From: Bog-473 sp963741995
GTDB taxonomy: Bacteria > Actinomycetota > Acidimicrobiia > Acidimicrobiales > RAAP-2
Direction of reading: 5' to 3'
DNA: 64,000 nt
Assembly (NCBI GenBank): GCA_963741995.1
Contig: CAVUKI010000003.1
Span: forward strand, 124,001 to 188,000
The translations under genes and the position numbers were made by a program. Of the stretch, positions 18,564-27,994 are shown in pieces. Each line of letters begins with the position of its first letter. Position 1 is the stretch's first letter. The notes below the pieces were generated by a model. That model saw only the letters and a program-made list of their open reading frames with translations, did not search any database and was not told where the DNA came from.

Positions 18564-20170
18564 CGGTGCTGCGGTCGGGGTCCGCCTCCGACGTGGGGCG
18601 GGTCCGCACCGTCAACCAGGATCTGCCGCTCGAGCGCCCCAATCTCTATGCCGTTGCTGACGGCATGGGCGGCCACGTGGGCGGCGAGGTGGCGGCCCGG
18701 GTCGCCGTCGAGATGCTCGATCAGGCCTTCGATCGCATGCCCACGGTCGAAGGGCTTCGCGAGGCCTTCTCGGAGGCCAACGCCGCGGTCTGGCACGAGA
18801 GTCAGGTGAATCCCGACCTACGTGGCATGGGCACGACTCTCACTGCGGTGGCATTGGTGGGTGGTGGCGAGGGCCGGGACGTGCTGGCGCTGGCCAATGT
18901 GGGCGACTCCCGGGCCTACCTCTTCTCCGGGGGGGAAATGACCCAGGTCACCGATGACCACAGCGTGGCCGAGGAGCGCATGCGCCAAGGCGAGATGACC
19001 GAGGAGGAGGCGGCCGTCCACCCCCAGCGGCACATCCTGACCCGGGCCCTCGGCGTGTCCGCCGAGGTCGATGCGGACATGTGGGAGCTGGAGCTCCGCA
19101 CCGGCGACCGGCTCGTCCTGTGCTCGGACGGGCTCACCAACGAGGTCGGCAGCGACGAGATGGCCGGCATCCTCGGCGAGGTCGACGACCCCGGGGAGGC
19201 GGCGCAGCGGCTGGTCGACGCGGCCAACCGGCAGGGCGGCGCCGACAACATCACCGTCGTCGTCGTCGACGTGCAGGTGGGGGAGGAAGGCGACGGCAGG
19301 ACATCAAAGGTGACGCCGCTGGCGCTCGGCGCGGCCGCGGTCATTGCCGCCGCGGCCACAGCCGCAGTCCCGGTCGTGGAGCCGGCGGCAACGCGGGAAT
19401 CGTCCGAGCCCGGCTCCTCCCCCGGCCCCTCCGGGTCCTCAGCGTTGTCCGATGCGACCGCGGTCGTCCCCGCGGTCGGGCAGGACGAGACGCTGGCACC
19501 CGGCTCGCAGCTCGTCTTCGGCGACGCGCCCGCCACGCTGGCGGAGACCGGCCCGCGCAGCGACGAGTTCTTCGTGGGTGCGCCCACAGCCGCCGTCCCG
19601 GTGGCCCGTTCGACGGCCCGGGTGCCGCCGCCCCCGGGCAACCGAGGAGTGGACAAGCCGGAGGGCCAGGAAAGCCGCGGGGCGAGACGACGGCGCCTGG
19701 GCATCCCACGCCGCATCACGCCGCGGGTGGTCGGCTTCGTCATTCTGGTGGCCGCCGTGCCGGTGGCGGCCTACTACGTCCTCAAGTGGTACGCCTACGA
19801 CAACTGGATCGTGACGTCGCAAGGCGAGCAGATCGTCGTGCAGCAGGGCCAACCCGGGGGGGTGCTGTGGTTCCACCCCAAGGTGGTCGATCACACCGGC
19901 TATACGACCCAAGATGTCTCCCCCGCCGCCATCGGGCCCCTGAAGGCGGGGGTCCAGAGGCCGTCGTTCCGCGACGCCAAGGTTTATGTCACCAGTATCA
20001 CGACCACCACGACCACCACGACGACGACCATCGCGCCCCCGACAACCACGACGCTTCCTCCGCATCGGATCGTCACGACTCCCCCGCCGTCTCCCACGAC
20101 GACCGTGACGACCGTGCCCCTCGCGACGACGACAACCGTCGCGGTGACGCCCACGACCGCTGCGCCATGA
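18560..20170 (+). CDS. pstP: PstP: PP2C-type Ser/Thr phosphatase, membrane anchored
   Basis: A TTG start overlaps the fhaB stop (TTGA); GTG 18566 is an alternative. The PP2C domain (about residues 1-240) has the metal-binding motifs RTVNQD, VADGMGGHVGGE, NVGDSRAYL, DDHSV, LCSDGLTNEV and ADNITVVVV. A Pro/Ala-rich linker, one membrane helix near residue 395 (VVGFVILVAAVPVAAYYVL) and an extracytoplasmic part follow. The tail is a long Thr/Pro run (19996-20160). It dephosphorylates PknB and its targets. Confidence 0.94.
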   Translation: MTVLRSGSASDVGRVRTVNQDLPLERPNLYAVADGMGGHVGGEVAARVAVEMLDQAFDRMPTVEGLREAFSEANAAVWHESQVNPDLRGMGTTLTAVALVGGGEGRDVLALANVGDSRAYLFSGGEMTQVTDDHSVAEERMRQGEMTEEEAAVHPQRHILTRALGVSAEVDADMWELELRTGDRLVLCSDGLTNEVGSDEMAGILGEVDDPGEAAQRLVDAANRQGGADNITVVVVDVQVGEEGDGRTSKVTPLALGAAAVIAAAATAAVPVVEPAATRESSEPGSSPGPSGSSALSDATAVVPAVGQDETLAPGSQLVFGDAPATLAETGPRSDEFFVGAPTAAVPVARSTARVPPPPGNRGVDKPEGQESRGARRRRLGIPRRITPRVVGFVILVAAVPVAAYYVLKWYAYDNWIVTSQGEQIVVQQGQPGGVLWFHPKVVDHTGYTTQDVSPAAIGPLKAGVQRPSFRDAKVYVTSITTTTTTTTTTIAPPTTTTLPPHRIVTTPPPSPTTTVTTVPLATTTTVAVTPTTAAP

Positions 20171-20224
20171 CGGGCCAGAGCGTTCCGCTGCGGCGAAGGC
20201 TCCCAGCGTAGGCTCCTGGGCGCG

Positions 20225-22213
20225 ATGGAACCGGTCGATACACCGCGCACGTATTCGGGTCGCTACGAGCTGACCCATCTGATCGCCCGTGGCGGCATGG
20301 CCCAGGTCTACCGGGCCATGGACCGCCAGCTCGAGCGGCCCGTGGCGCTCAAGGTCCTCTTTCCCGAGCTCTCCGTCGACCGCACCTTCGTCGAACGGTT
20401 CCGGCGGGAGGCCCAGGCCGCCGCCAACCTCTCTCACCCCAACATCGTCCCCGTGTTCGACTGGGGGGAGGACGACGGGTCGTACTTCATCGTCATGGAG
20501 TACGTGGAGGGCCAGCCGCTCTCGGCCGTCCTCCGCGACCCCCAGCCGATGCCTCCCCGTCAGATCGCCACGATCGGCGCCGGCGTCGCCGCCGCGCTGG
20601 CCTTCGCGCACCGGCATGGCGTGGTCCACCGCGACGTGAAGCCGGGCAACATCCTGATCACGCCGGACGGGGACGTCAAAGTCACCGACTTCGGCATCGC
20701 CCGGGCCATGAACACCGAGGAGAGCCTCACCCAGACCGGCGCGGTCATGGGCACGGCCGCCTATTTCTCGCCTGAGCAGGCCGAGGGAAAGGGGGTGGAC
20801 TCGCGCAGCGACATCTACTCCCTGGGCGTGGTCCTCTACGAGATGGCCGTCGGCCGCCCGCCCTTCACCGGGGACTCGCCCGTGGCTGTGGCGTCCAAGC
20901 ACGTGCGCGATATGCCGGTGTTGCCCCGAGAGGCCAACCCGACGGTGCCGCCGGCGCTCGAGGCCGTCGTCATGAAGGCCATGGCCAAGAACCCCGACGA
21001 CCGGTACGCCTCGGCCGAGGAGCTGCGGGCCGACCTCCTCCGCTTCGCCGACGGGCGACCCGTCGAGGCGGGGGACCCCGGTCTCACCTCAGTGATGGCC
21101 CCGGTCGGGGTTGGGGTAACCCAGGCCATGCCCATGACGACGGGTCGCACCATGGCCATTCCGGGAGGGGCCGGGACATCCACCAGCCGGGAGGATCTGG
21201 AGCGCAAGAAGCGCACCCGCAACCTCATCATTGTGCTGGTCGTGCTCCTGGTGGCCCTGGCCGTCATCGCTTTTTTCCTCTTGCGCTCGGTCGGGGTCTT
21301 CGGCAGCAACGTCACCGTGCCCGACGTCGTCGGCCTCACCGCCGGCCAGGCCACGCAGACCCTCCACGACGACCACCTGACCGTGGGCAGGAGCACCGTG
21401 CAGACGAGCAACACCACCAAGGGTGACGTCCTGTCGACCGACCCCAAGTCGGGCGCGTCGGTGTCGAAGAACTCCGCGGTGGACCTCGTCGTCAGCGGCG
21501 GCCCGAACATCCCCACCGTCGTCGTCCCCACCGTGACGGGGAAGCAGCTGACGCAAGCCATCGTGCTCCTCCAGGGCGCCGGCATCGGGTACACCGTCCA
21601 CAACGTGACCAGCAACCAGCCGGTCGGGACGGTGCTCAGCCAGAACCCAGCCGGGGGCACGAAGATCCTGCAGACGCGCAAGGTCGTCCTGACGGTCTCA
21701 GGCACCCAGACCTCGGTCTCGGTACCGAGCGTGGTCGGCCAGTCGCCCGCCCGGGCCGGGAGCATCCTCCAACAGGCCGGGTTGAACGTGGGCAGCCAGA
21801 CCACCGCCTGCTCCGGTCAGCCAAACGGCGCCGTGTCGGCGCAGAGCCCGGGCCCGGGCGCCACCGTTCCGCCCAACAGCTCGGTCAACCTCGTGGTCTC
21901 CAGTGGCAACTGCGTCTCGGTCCCCGGTGTTGTCGGGCAGTCGCAGGCCACAGCCACCTCGGTCATCTCCAGTGCCGGCCTGGTGGCCAACACCACCTTT
22001 GACACCGCGTGCCCCGGCGGGGCCCAGGCGGGCAACGTCGACAACCAGAGTCCGGCGCCGGGCGCACAGGTGAACAGCGGGACCACGGTCAACATCTCCG
22101 TGTGCCAGGCGGCCACGACCACCACGACCACGACCACCACCACGCCGTCGTCCACCACGACGACCACGACGGCGAGCACGCAGACCAGCAAGAGCCGCGC
22201 CGAGCGGGGCTGA
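20225..22213 (+). CDS. pknB: PknB: Ser/Thr protein kinase with four PASTA domains
   Basis: A 662-aa receptor kinase. The kinase domain (about 14-280) has the Gly loop IARGGMAQVY, VALKVLFPE, HRDVKPGN, DFGIA and SPEQ. A membrane helix near 337-358 leads to four PASTA repeats (VPDVVGLTAGQA, VPTVTGKQLTQA, VPSVVGQSPARA, VPGVVGQSQATA). The last two contain four Cys that could form disulphides. The C terminus is an unusual Thr run ending TSKSRAERG. PASTA domains sense muropeptides or lipid II. The usual rodA-pbpA-pknA genes between pstP and pknB are missing here. Confidence 0.96.
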   Translation: MEPVDTPRTYSGRYELTHLIARGGMAQVYRAMDRQLERPVALKVLFPELSVDRTFVERFRREAQAAANLSHPNIVPVFDWGEDDGSYFIVMEYVEGQPLSAVLRDPQPMPPRQIATIGAGVAAALAFAHRHGVVHRDVKPGNILITPDGDVKVTDFGIARAMNTEESLTQTGAVMGTAAYFSPEQAEGKGVDSRSDIYSLGVVLYEMAVGRPPFTGDSPVAVASKHVRDMPVLPREANPTVPPALEAVVMKAMAKNPDDRYASAEELRADLLRFADGRPVEAGDPGLTSVMAPVGVGVTQAMPMTTGRTMAIPGGAGTSTSREDLERKKRTRNLIIVLVVLLVALAVIAFFLLRSVGVFGSNVTVPDVVGLTAGQATQTLHDDHLTVGRSTVQTSNTTKGDVLSTDPKSGASVSKNSAVDLVVSGGPNIPTVVVPTVTGKQLTQAIVLLQGAGIGYTVHNVTSNQPVGTVLSQNPAGGTKILQTRKVVLTVSGTQTSVSVPSVVGQSPARAGSILQQAGLNVGSQTTACSGQPNGAVSAQSPGPGATVPPNSSVNLVVSSGNCVSVPGVVGQSQATATSVISSAGLVANTTFDTACPGGAQAGNVDNQSPAPGAQVNSGTTVNISVCQAATTTTTTTTTTPSSTTTTTTASTQTSKSRAERG

Positions 22214-22245
22214 GCCCACTCCCTACCCCCGGGGGCAAGGCGTGG

Positions 22246-22839
22246 TCAGGCGGAAGTGGCGGCGCCCAGCTGACCGAGGAAGTTGGCCAACAGGGCCGGG
22301 CCCGAGACCGTGAGGACCGACTCGGGGTGGAACTGCACCCCCTCGACGCGCAGGGTGCGGTGGCGCAGGCCCATGATCACCCCGTCAGTCGAGGTGGCCG
22401 TCACCTCCAGCTCGTCGGGTACAGAGTCGGGTTCCACCACCAACGAGTGGTAGCGCGTGGCGATGAAGGGGTTCGCAAGCCCGGCGAAAATGCCTTCGCC
22501 GTCGTGGTGGATCTCCGAGGTCTTGCCATGCATGAGGTGCGGGGCCGACACGATGCTGCCGCCGTACGTCTGGCCGATGCACTGGTGGCCGAGGCAGACA
22601 CCCAGCAGCGGGATCTCCCCGCCCAACTCCCGGATGGCGTGCAGACTCACCCCGCCGTCCTCGGGCCGCCCCGGTCCCGGCGAGATGAGCACGGCGTCGG
22701 GCCGCTCGGCCCGGATGCCGGCGACGTCAATGGCGTCGTTGCGGTACACCACCGGCTCGGCACCGAGCTCGCCCAGCTCCTGGACCAGGTTGTAGACGAA
22801 CGAGTCGTAGTTGTCCACGACGAGCACCCGGGGTCCCAT
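22246..22839 (-). CDS. Glutamine amidotransferase, component II of anthranilate/aminodeoxychorismate synthase
   Basis: A 197-aa class I glutaminase. It has VVDNYDSFVYNLVQELG, the oxyanion motif LISPGPGRPEDGG, the nucleophile GVCLGHQCIGQ, and the His/Glu pair in VQFHPESVLT. It releases ammonia from glutamine for a TrpE or PabB partner, which is not in the window. A lone copy next to the PASTA kinase is common in actinobacteria. It converges with pknB. Confidence 0.93.
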   Translation of the reverse strand: MGPRVLVVDNYDSFVYNLVQELGELGAEPVVYRNDAIDVAGIRAERPDAVLISPGPGRPEDGGVSLHAIRELGGEIPLLGVCLGHQCIGQTYGGSIVSAPHLMHGKTSEIHHDGEGIFAGLANPFIATRYHSLVVEPDSVPDELEVTATSTDGVIMGLRHRTLRVEGVQFHPESVLTVSGPALLANFLGQLGAATSA

Positions 22840-22902
22840 GGCCTCACGATCGTACCTGGCGTGCCCGGAGCCTCTCGCCGACGGTGGCTAACCTCTCACC
22901 CC

Positions 22903-23220
22903 GTGGCCACCAGCACCAAAGGACCCGGCGGCGCCTCCAAGAAGGGCAAGTCCGCCACGGGCCGCGCCACCTCGAAGGTCGGCCGCTACAAGACGGCCGA
23001 GGAGAGCGGGCGCTACACGGCACCGATCCCCAAGAGCGTGCGCCACAGCCCTCCCTGGTTCGGGGCGCTCATCCTGGTGCTGCTGATCGGGGGAGTCGCC
23101 GTCATCACGGTGAACTACCTGGCCCACCTGCCGTTTGCGGCCCACGGCTCGCCGTGGGGCCTCGTCGCCGGCCTGGTGATGATCTTCGCCGGCTTCCTCC
23201 TGGCCACCCGGTACCGCTGA
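22903..23220 (+). CDS. crgA: CrgA cell-division membrane protein
   Basis: GTG 22903 gives a 105-aa product. A basic, Lys/Ser-rich N terminus (ATSTKGPGGASKKGKSA) leads to SVRHSPPWFGALILVLLIGG, then a second hydrophobic helix ending FAGFLLATRYR. Two helices and the conserved SPxW region are typical of CrgA, which helps recruit septal synthases to FtsZ sites in actinobacteria. It is transcribed away from the amidotransferase gene. Confidence 0.92.
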   Translation: MATSTKGPGGASKKGKSATGRATSKVGRYKTAEESGRYTAPIPKSVRHSPPWFGALILVLLIGGVAVITVNYLAHLPFAAHGSPWGLVAGLVMIFAGFLLATRYR

Positions 23221-23244
23221 CCGCGGCGTCAGGAGGCGACAGGC

Positions 23245-24432
23245 TCAGCCCAGCCGCTCGATGACGGTGGCGTTGGCCAGCCCGCCGCCCTCGCACATGG
23301 TCAGCAGCCCGTACCGGCCGTTGGTCCGCTCCAGCTCGTTGAGGAGCGTGGCCATCAGCTTGCCGCCGGAAGCGCCCAGCGGGTGGCCGAGGGCGATGGC
23401 GCCTCCGTTCGGGTTCACGAGCTCCATGTTGGGGTGGTGCTCCTTCTCCCACGCCAGCACGACCGAAGCGAAGGCCTCGTTGATCTCCACTGCATCGATG
23501 TCGTCCAGCGTGAGCTTCGCCCGCTCCAGGACGGTCGTCGTAGCGGGGATCGGGCCCGTCAGCATCGTCACCGGGTCGACGCCGGCCAGGGCAAAGGCGT
23601 GGAACCGGGCCCGGGGGCGCAGGCCCAGGGCGTTCGCCTTCTCCTCGCTCATGATGAGGACGGCCGAGGCGCCGTCGGTGATCTGCGAGGAGTTCCCCGC
23701 CGTGACCTTGCCGTCCTCTTTGAAGGCGGGCTTCAGGTTGGCCAGCGACTCGACGCTCGAGTCGGGCCGGATGCCCTCGTCGGTGCCGAAGATCTCGTCG
23801 GTGTCCTTGCCCTCGTCGTCGTGGACAGCCACCGGCACGAGCTCGTTCTCGAAGCGGCCCTCGGCGGTGGCGCGGGCGGCCCGCTGGTGGCTCTGCACCG
23901 CGAAGGCATCGAGCTCCTCGCGCGAGATGCCCCACTGGTCGGCGATCATCTCGGCACCGATGCCCTGGCCCTTCAGCTGGCTGTGTCCCTCCGGGTCGGT
24001 GTAGCGGGCCATCATGCGGGGCCCGAATGGGAAGCCGAAGTCACGCACCACCGAGGATCCCATGGGGGTGTGGGTCATGGACTCGACGCCGGCGGCGACG
24101 GCGATGTCGTAGGCCCCGGCCATCACGCCCTGCGCGGCGAAGTGGATGGCTTGCTGCGAGGAGCCGCACTGGCGGTCGATGGTGGTGGCGGGGACCGACT
24201 CGGGCCAGCCCGCCGCGAGCACCGCGTTGCGGCCGATGTTCAGGGACTGCTCGGAGACCTGCATGACACAGCCCATGATCACGTCGTCGATCAGGGCCGG
24301 GTCCAGCCGGTTGCGCTCGGCCACCGCCCGGAGGGCCTCGGAGGCGAGATCCACGGCGTGCCAGTTGCGGAGCTTCCCGTTGCGCTTTCCTCCGGGCGTC
24401 CGGACGGCATCGACGATCACGGCGGTGGTCAT
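23245..24432 (-). CDS. Acetyl-CoA acetyltransferase (thiolase family)
   Basis: A 395-aa enzyme starting at MTTAVIVDAVRTP (five further in-frame residues lie upstream). The active-site Cys is in TIDRQCGSSQQAIH, the NEAFA motif is INEAFASVVLAWE, and GGAIALGHPLGASGGK holds the catalytic His. The terminal Cys is in MCEGGGLANATVIERLG. It condenses or cleaves 3-ketoacyl-CoA. The neighbouring hotdog thioesterase suggests fatty-acid or sterol side-chain metabolism, without a specific pathway visible. Confidence 0.94.
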   Translation of the reverse strand: MTTAVIVDAVRTPGGKRNGKLRNWHAVDLASEALRAVAERNRLDPALIDDVIMGCVMQVSEQSLNIGRNAVLAAGWPESVPATTIDRQCGSSQQAIHFAAQGVMAGAYDIAVAAGVESMTHTPMGSSVVRDFGFPFGPRMMARYTDPEGHSQLKGQGIGAEMIADQWGISREELDAFAVQSHQRAARATAEGRFENELVPVAVHDDEGKDTDEIFGTDEGIRPDSSVESLANLKPAFKEDGKVTAGNSSQITDGASAVLIMSEEKANALGLRPRARFHAFALAGVDPVTMLTGPIPATTTVLERAKLTLDDIDAVEINEAFASVVLAWEKEHHPNMELVNPNGGAIALGHPLGASGGKLMATLLNELERTNGRYGLLTMCEGGGLANATVIERLG

Positions 24433-24581
24433 GGTGTCTCCTCCCAAACCCGGCCGGGGCGATCGGCGCCACGCCGGTTCAGATGGGAGGGAATCCTACC
24501 CGGCACCACCTGGCGGCCGATCTGGCCGGCCTCCCTGAGTCCCCGAGGTCGCCCAGGGCCGCCCGGTAGGATCTGCCCCCA

Positions 24582-25052
24582 ATGAGCCGCACGGGCAAGG
24601 ACATGGACCGCTGGCTGGGCGACGGGGGCATGCCGATCATCGATCTCGTCGGTGGGGTCTTCACGGCCTACGGCGTCGACGGCGAGGACCTGGGCTGGGT
24701 CGGAGGGACGTTCACGCCGACCGATCTCGCCTGCAACCCCCACGGGATCGCTCAGGCCGGCATCCACTCCCTGGTGCTCGATGCCTGCATGAACTTCGCC
24801 ATCAATGCGGCCCTGCCAGGGAAGGCCCGTACCCGGGGCACGCTGGAGATGAAGACCGAGTGCATGCGGCCGGCGATGAAGGGCGACACGTACCTCCTGC
24901 GCGGCGAGGTCGCACGCATGGCCAAGCAAGTGGCCTACGGCGAAGCGACGGTGCGCGACGCCGACGGCGTGCTGGTCAGTCGGGCCACGGGGACCTTTCT
25001 CCTGCATCGACCCGACCCCATCGCCGCTCCGCCCTCCGCCGCCACCGCCTGA
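24582..25052 (+). CDS. PaaI-like hotdog thioesterase
   Basis: A 156-aa single-domain hotdog protein. The helix region reads NPHGIAQAGIHSLVLDACMNFAIN and the strand region RTRGTLEMKTECMRPAMKGDTYLL, both typical of PaaI/4HBT acyl-CoA thioesterases. It probably hydrolyses an acyl- or aryl-CoA. It is divergent from the thiolase gene and followed 10 nt later by the ComF gene. Confidence 0.82.
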   Translation: MSRTGKDMDRWLGDGGMPIIDLVGGVFTAYGVDGEDLGWVGGTFTPTDLACNPHGIAQAGIHSLVLDACMNFAINAALPGKARTRGTLEMKTECMRPAMKGDTYLLRGEVARMAKQVAYGEATVRDADGVLVSRATGTFLLHRPDPIAAPPSAATA

Positions 25053-25062
25053 CCCGTTCCGC

Positions 25063-25749
25063 GTGCCCGAGCCCGGGGCCGGAGTGTGCCGCATCTGCCG
25101 CGGCCCTGCCTCCGGCGGCCGGTCCGTCTGCTTCGCCTGCGGGCTGGTGGCCCGTCGCCTGGGCCTGCCGCTCGCACTTGTTGTGCCCGCGCGCCTCTGC
25201 CCGTTGCCGAGCGCGCTGTACACGGTCCTGCTCGGCTACAAGGAGTCGCCGGTAGCCGAGGCCCGGCTGCGCTTCGGCGCCATCGTCCGCACGCTCTTGC
25301 ATGCGCTCCTGCTCGGCCACGGTCAGCTCGAGGCGACGGTGGGAGGCCGGATCGATCTCGTGACGCTGGTCCCGTCGACCCACCGGCCCGGGCGGGCACC
25401 TCTCGGCCTTGTCGCCGGCGTCGGTGCCGACGTCGCCAACGTCCTGCCAGCGGCGCGTTGGGTTCCGGATCTGCTGCGACGCGCCGCCCTTTCTGAGGGG
25501 CGACCGCCCGTCGCGCACATGCGACCCGACCCGGCGGCTTTCACCATGTCTGCGTCGGACCGAGCGGGCGTCGCCGGGGCACGAGTGCTCCTGCTGGACG
25601 ACACCTACGTCAGTGGGTCACGTTCCCAGAGCGCCGCCGCCGTGCTGCAGCTGGCCGGGGCCCGAACGGTGATCGCCCCTCTCGGACGCGTCTTGCGTCC
25701 CGAGAAGGTCGCGTTGCATGCCGACTTCCTGGGCCGGCACGCCGCCTGA
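25063..25749 (+). CDS. ComF-like phosphoribosyltransferase-fold protein
   Basis: A GTG-started 228-aa protein with an N-terminal Cys cluster (GVCRICRGPASGG, VCFACG) that could bind zinc. The C-terminal PRPP-loop motif VLLLDDTYVSGSRSQSAA is diagnostic of type I phosphoribosyltransferases and ComF. ComF proteins are linked to DNA uptake in competent bacteria, but many actinobacterial copies have no known role. No competence genes are nearby. Confidence 0.8.
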   Translation: MPEPGAGVCRICRGPASGGRSVCFACGLVARRLGLPLALVVPARLCPLPSALYTVLLGYKESPVAEARLRFGAIVRTLLHALLLGHGQLEATVGGRIDLVTLVPSTHRPGRAPLGLVAGVGADVANVLPAARWVPDLLRRAALSEGRPPVAHMRPDPAAFTMSASDRAGVAGARVLLLDDTYVSGSRSQSAAAVLQLAGARTVIAPLGRVLRPEKVALHADFLGRHAA

Positions 25750-25758
25750 GCTCGCTGG

Positions 25759-26730
25759 TCAGACCGGGTCGTCCACCGAGTAGCGCACCGTGGTCAGCTC
25801 CTCGGAAGCCTCCCAGAGCGCAGCAGCCGTCCCGAGATCCCGCGCCCGCCGGGATCGTCGCGCCAACCGGGGCGGGCCGTAGAGTCCGAACAGGTGCGCC
25901 GGGCCGATGTACTGACCGGAGCTCACTGATGACGAAGTGGCCGCACACAGAACAGGAAGGGCGCCGCCAGCGGGCGATTGTCCGAGCGTGGACCCGGCCA
26001 CCCGTCCGAGCTTGCGGCGCAGGCGGCTGTTCCCGAGTGCCGCACCGCTCCCGGCCAGATTGCTCCGCGTCCAACCCGGATGCGCGGCCACAGCGAGCGT
26101 CTCGAGTCCGGCCGCCTGCAGGCGCCGGCTGAGCTCAGCCGTGAAGAGCAGGTTGGCGAGCTTGGATGTGCCGTACGCGACCCACGTGCTGTGGAACGCC
26201 GCGCCGCCGACGTCGTCCCGCCGAAGATGGCCCATCCGGTGCATGTGCGAGCTGACCGTGACGATGCGCGAGCGCGCGGTCGTCACGATGCGGTCGAGGA
26301 GCAGCCCAGTCAGAGCGAAGTGGCCCAGGTGGTTCGTCGCCATCTGCAATTCGAAGCCGTCAGCCGTCTGGCGGTAGGGGGTCCCCATCACCCCCGCGTT
26401 GTTCACAAGGATGTCGAGCCGGGCATGGTCGGCGAGTACCTCGTCGGCCGCCCAGCGGACAGAGACGAGGTCGGCCAGATCGAGGTGGAGCAATTCCAGG
26501 GACGAGCGGTCGAGCTCGCTCTCCATCTTGTCGCGGGCCCGGCGCGCCTTTTCGTCGTTCCGGCAGGCGAGGATCACGTGCGCTCCGTGCTGGGCCAGCG
26601 CCCGCGCCGTCTCGTAGCCGATCCCGCTGTTCGCCCCGGTGACCAGCGCCACCCGGCCCGTGAGGTCACCCATGTCCGCGGCGCTCCAGGTGTCGGCACC
26701 GGTGACCTCACTGCCAGGGATGGCGGTCAC
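25759..26730 (-). CDS. Short-chain dehydrogenase (retinol/protochlorophyllide reductase-like)
   Basis: A 323-aa SDR with the Rossmann motif ALVTGANSGIGYETA, NNAG in DILVNNAGVMG, the serine in TVSSHMHRMG, and the catalytic Y-x3-K in AYGTSKLANLL. It uses NAD(P)H on an unknown carbonyl or alcohol. A GTG start at 26730 overlaps the stop of the pirin remnant (GTGA), and MGDLTGRVALV about 20 residues in is another possible start. Confidence 0.9.
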   Translation of the reverse strand: MTAIPGSEVTGADTWSAADMGDLTGRVALVTGANSGIGYETARALAQHGAHVILACRNDEKARRARDKMESELDRSSLELLHLDLADLVSVRWAADEVLADHARLDILVNNAGVMGTPYRQTADGFELQMATNHLGHFALTGLLLDRIVTTARSRIVTVSSHMHRMGHLRRDDVGGAAFHSTWVAYGTSKLANLLFTAELSRRLQAAGLETLAVAAHPGWTRSNLAGSGAALGNSRLRRKLGRVAGSTLGQSPAGGALPVLCAATSSSVSSGQYIGPAHLFGLYGPPRLARRSRRARDLGTAAALWEASEELTTVRYSVDDPV

Positions 26731-26846
26731 GAGTTGCCCCAGGTTTCGTCCGGGGCGTCCTCGACCTCACTCATCTGGTTCACTTGGATGACCGGGTCGA
26801 GGTCGGCGAGCGCGACAAGGTTGTGGGGGACGGTCACTGCAGGCAT
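26727..26846 (-). pseudogene. Remnant of a pirin-family N-terminus (39 codons)
   Basis: Reads VALADLDPVIQVNQMSEVE then DAPDETWGNS and stops. From memory of the family, pirins have a matching stretch of the form DLDPFIHMDQMGEVEYAPGE followed by the metal-binding His motif, which is missing here. The fragment ends exactly where the SDR begins. It is best read as a truncated gene now serving at most as a leader. No alignment was run. Confidence 0.45.
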
Positions 26847-26949
26847 GCCGGCCTCGTTCTCATGTGTGTCTCGGGTGCGCCCGAGCGCACGGACGGAGAA
26901 CACGAGACAGCGGCCTTGCGTCCCGCCCGGAGCCGCGCCGAGCGCCGGT

Positions 26950-27810
26950 TCAGGACGCGTCGAGCCGAGCAACCTGGTCCGGCGTCAACGTGACGTCGGC
27001 CGCGGCCGCCGACGCGCGAGCCGTCTCGGGCCGGCTGCTGCCGGGAATGGGGATCACCCGCGAGCCCTTGGCGAGCATCCAGGCCAGCGTCACCTGCTGG
27101 GGGCTGGCGCCGACTTCGGCGGCCACCTCGGCGAACGCCGGGATGGTCTTTTCTATCCGGTCAGAGCGGCCGATGCCGCCCATGGGGCTCCAAGGGATGA
27201 AGACGACGCCCAGCTTCTCGCAATGTTCGAGCTCACCCTCCGAGGAGCGAAAACGTGGGGAAAACTCGTTCTGGACGCTGACCAGGCGGCCGCTCAGCAC
27301 CTTCTGGGCCTCGTCGATCTGGGCCACGGTCGCGTTGGAGACGCCCGCCATCAGAATCTTGCCCTCGTCCAGCAGGTCGGCCAGGGCGCCCACGGACTCG
27401 GCCCACGGGACCGAGGGATCGGGCCGGTGGTACTGGTACAGGCCGATGGCCTCGACCCCCAGCGCCTTGAGTGAGGCCTCGCAGGCTTCCTTCAGGTAGG
27501 CCGGATCTCCGTGCACGGTCCAGCTGCCGTCCCCCGGACGGCGGTGTCCGCCCTTGGTGGCAACCAGCACATCGTCCGTCGGGCCGCCGTAGGCCGCCAG
27601 CGCCTCAGCCACGAGCCTTTCGCCGTGGCCGTGTTCCTGCACGCCGAGCGAGTACGCGTCCGCCGTGTCGATGATGGTGACGCCGGCGTCGAGCGAGGCG
27701 TGAATGGTGGCAATCGCTTGCCGGCGGTCCGGCCGTCCTTCAATGGAAAGTGGCATTTCGCCCAATCCGATGGCGCTGACGGTCCTGTTGCCGATGGGAC
27801 GTTGTTGCAT
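26950..27810 (-). CDS. Aldo/keto reductase
   Basis: A 286-aa (beta/alpha)8 oxidoreductase. Catalytic residues are visible: Asp/Tyr in TIIDTADAYSLG, Lys in VLVATKGGHRR and His in YQYHRPDPS. The NADP-binding end reads SRVIPIPGSSRPE. It reduces an aldehyde, ketone or sugar with NADPH; the substrate is unknown. ATG 27810 gives the family start (QQRPIGNRTVSAIGLGEMPL). Confidence 0.93.
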   Translation of the reverse strand: MQQRPIGNRTVSAIGLGEMPLSIEGRPDRRQAIATIHASLDAGVTIIDTADAYSLGVQEHGHGERLVAEALAAYGGPTDDVLVATKGGHRRPGDGSWTVHGDPAYLKEACEASLKALGVEAIGLYQYHRPDPSVPWAESVGALADLLDEGKILMAGVSNATVAQIDEAQKVLSGRLVSVQNEFSPRFRSSEGELEHCEKLGVVFIPWSPMGGIGRSDRIEKTIPAFAEVAAEVGASPQQVTLAWMLAKGSRVIPIPGSSRPETARASAAAADVTLTPDQVARLDAS

Positions 27811-27994
27811 GTGGTTCTCCTCGTGTGGTGCGGCACGCCCCGCGGGGGTCCCCGCCGCCGGTTCCCGTCTACTACCCGATCACCAGGAACGCAATCCGAT
27901 ACAGCGGCGTCTCGTCGGTCATGGGACCAGACCGGCGTGCGCGGCGCACGCCCCCAACGGGTCAGCGTCGCGTTCGCCAGCTCGACTCGTCTCC

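Noticed and set aside
19996..20160. ACC/ACG microsatellite-like stretch (also 22110-22170) as a repeat array
   Set aside because: It encodes Thr-rich protein tails in frame with mixed codons. No regular unit or spacer as in CRISPR was found, and no CRISPR array was seen anywhere in the window.
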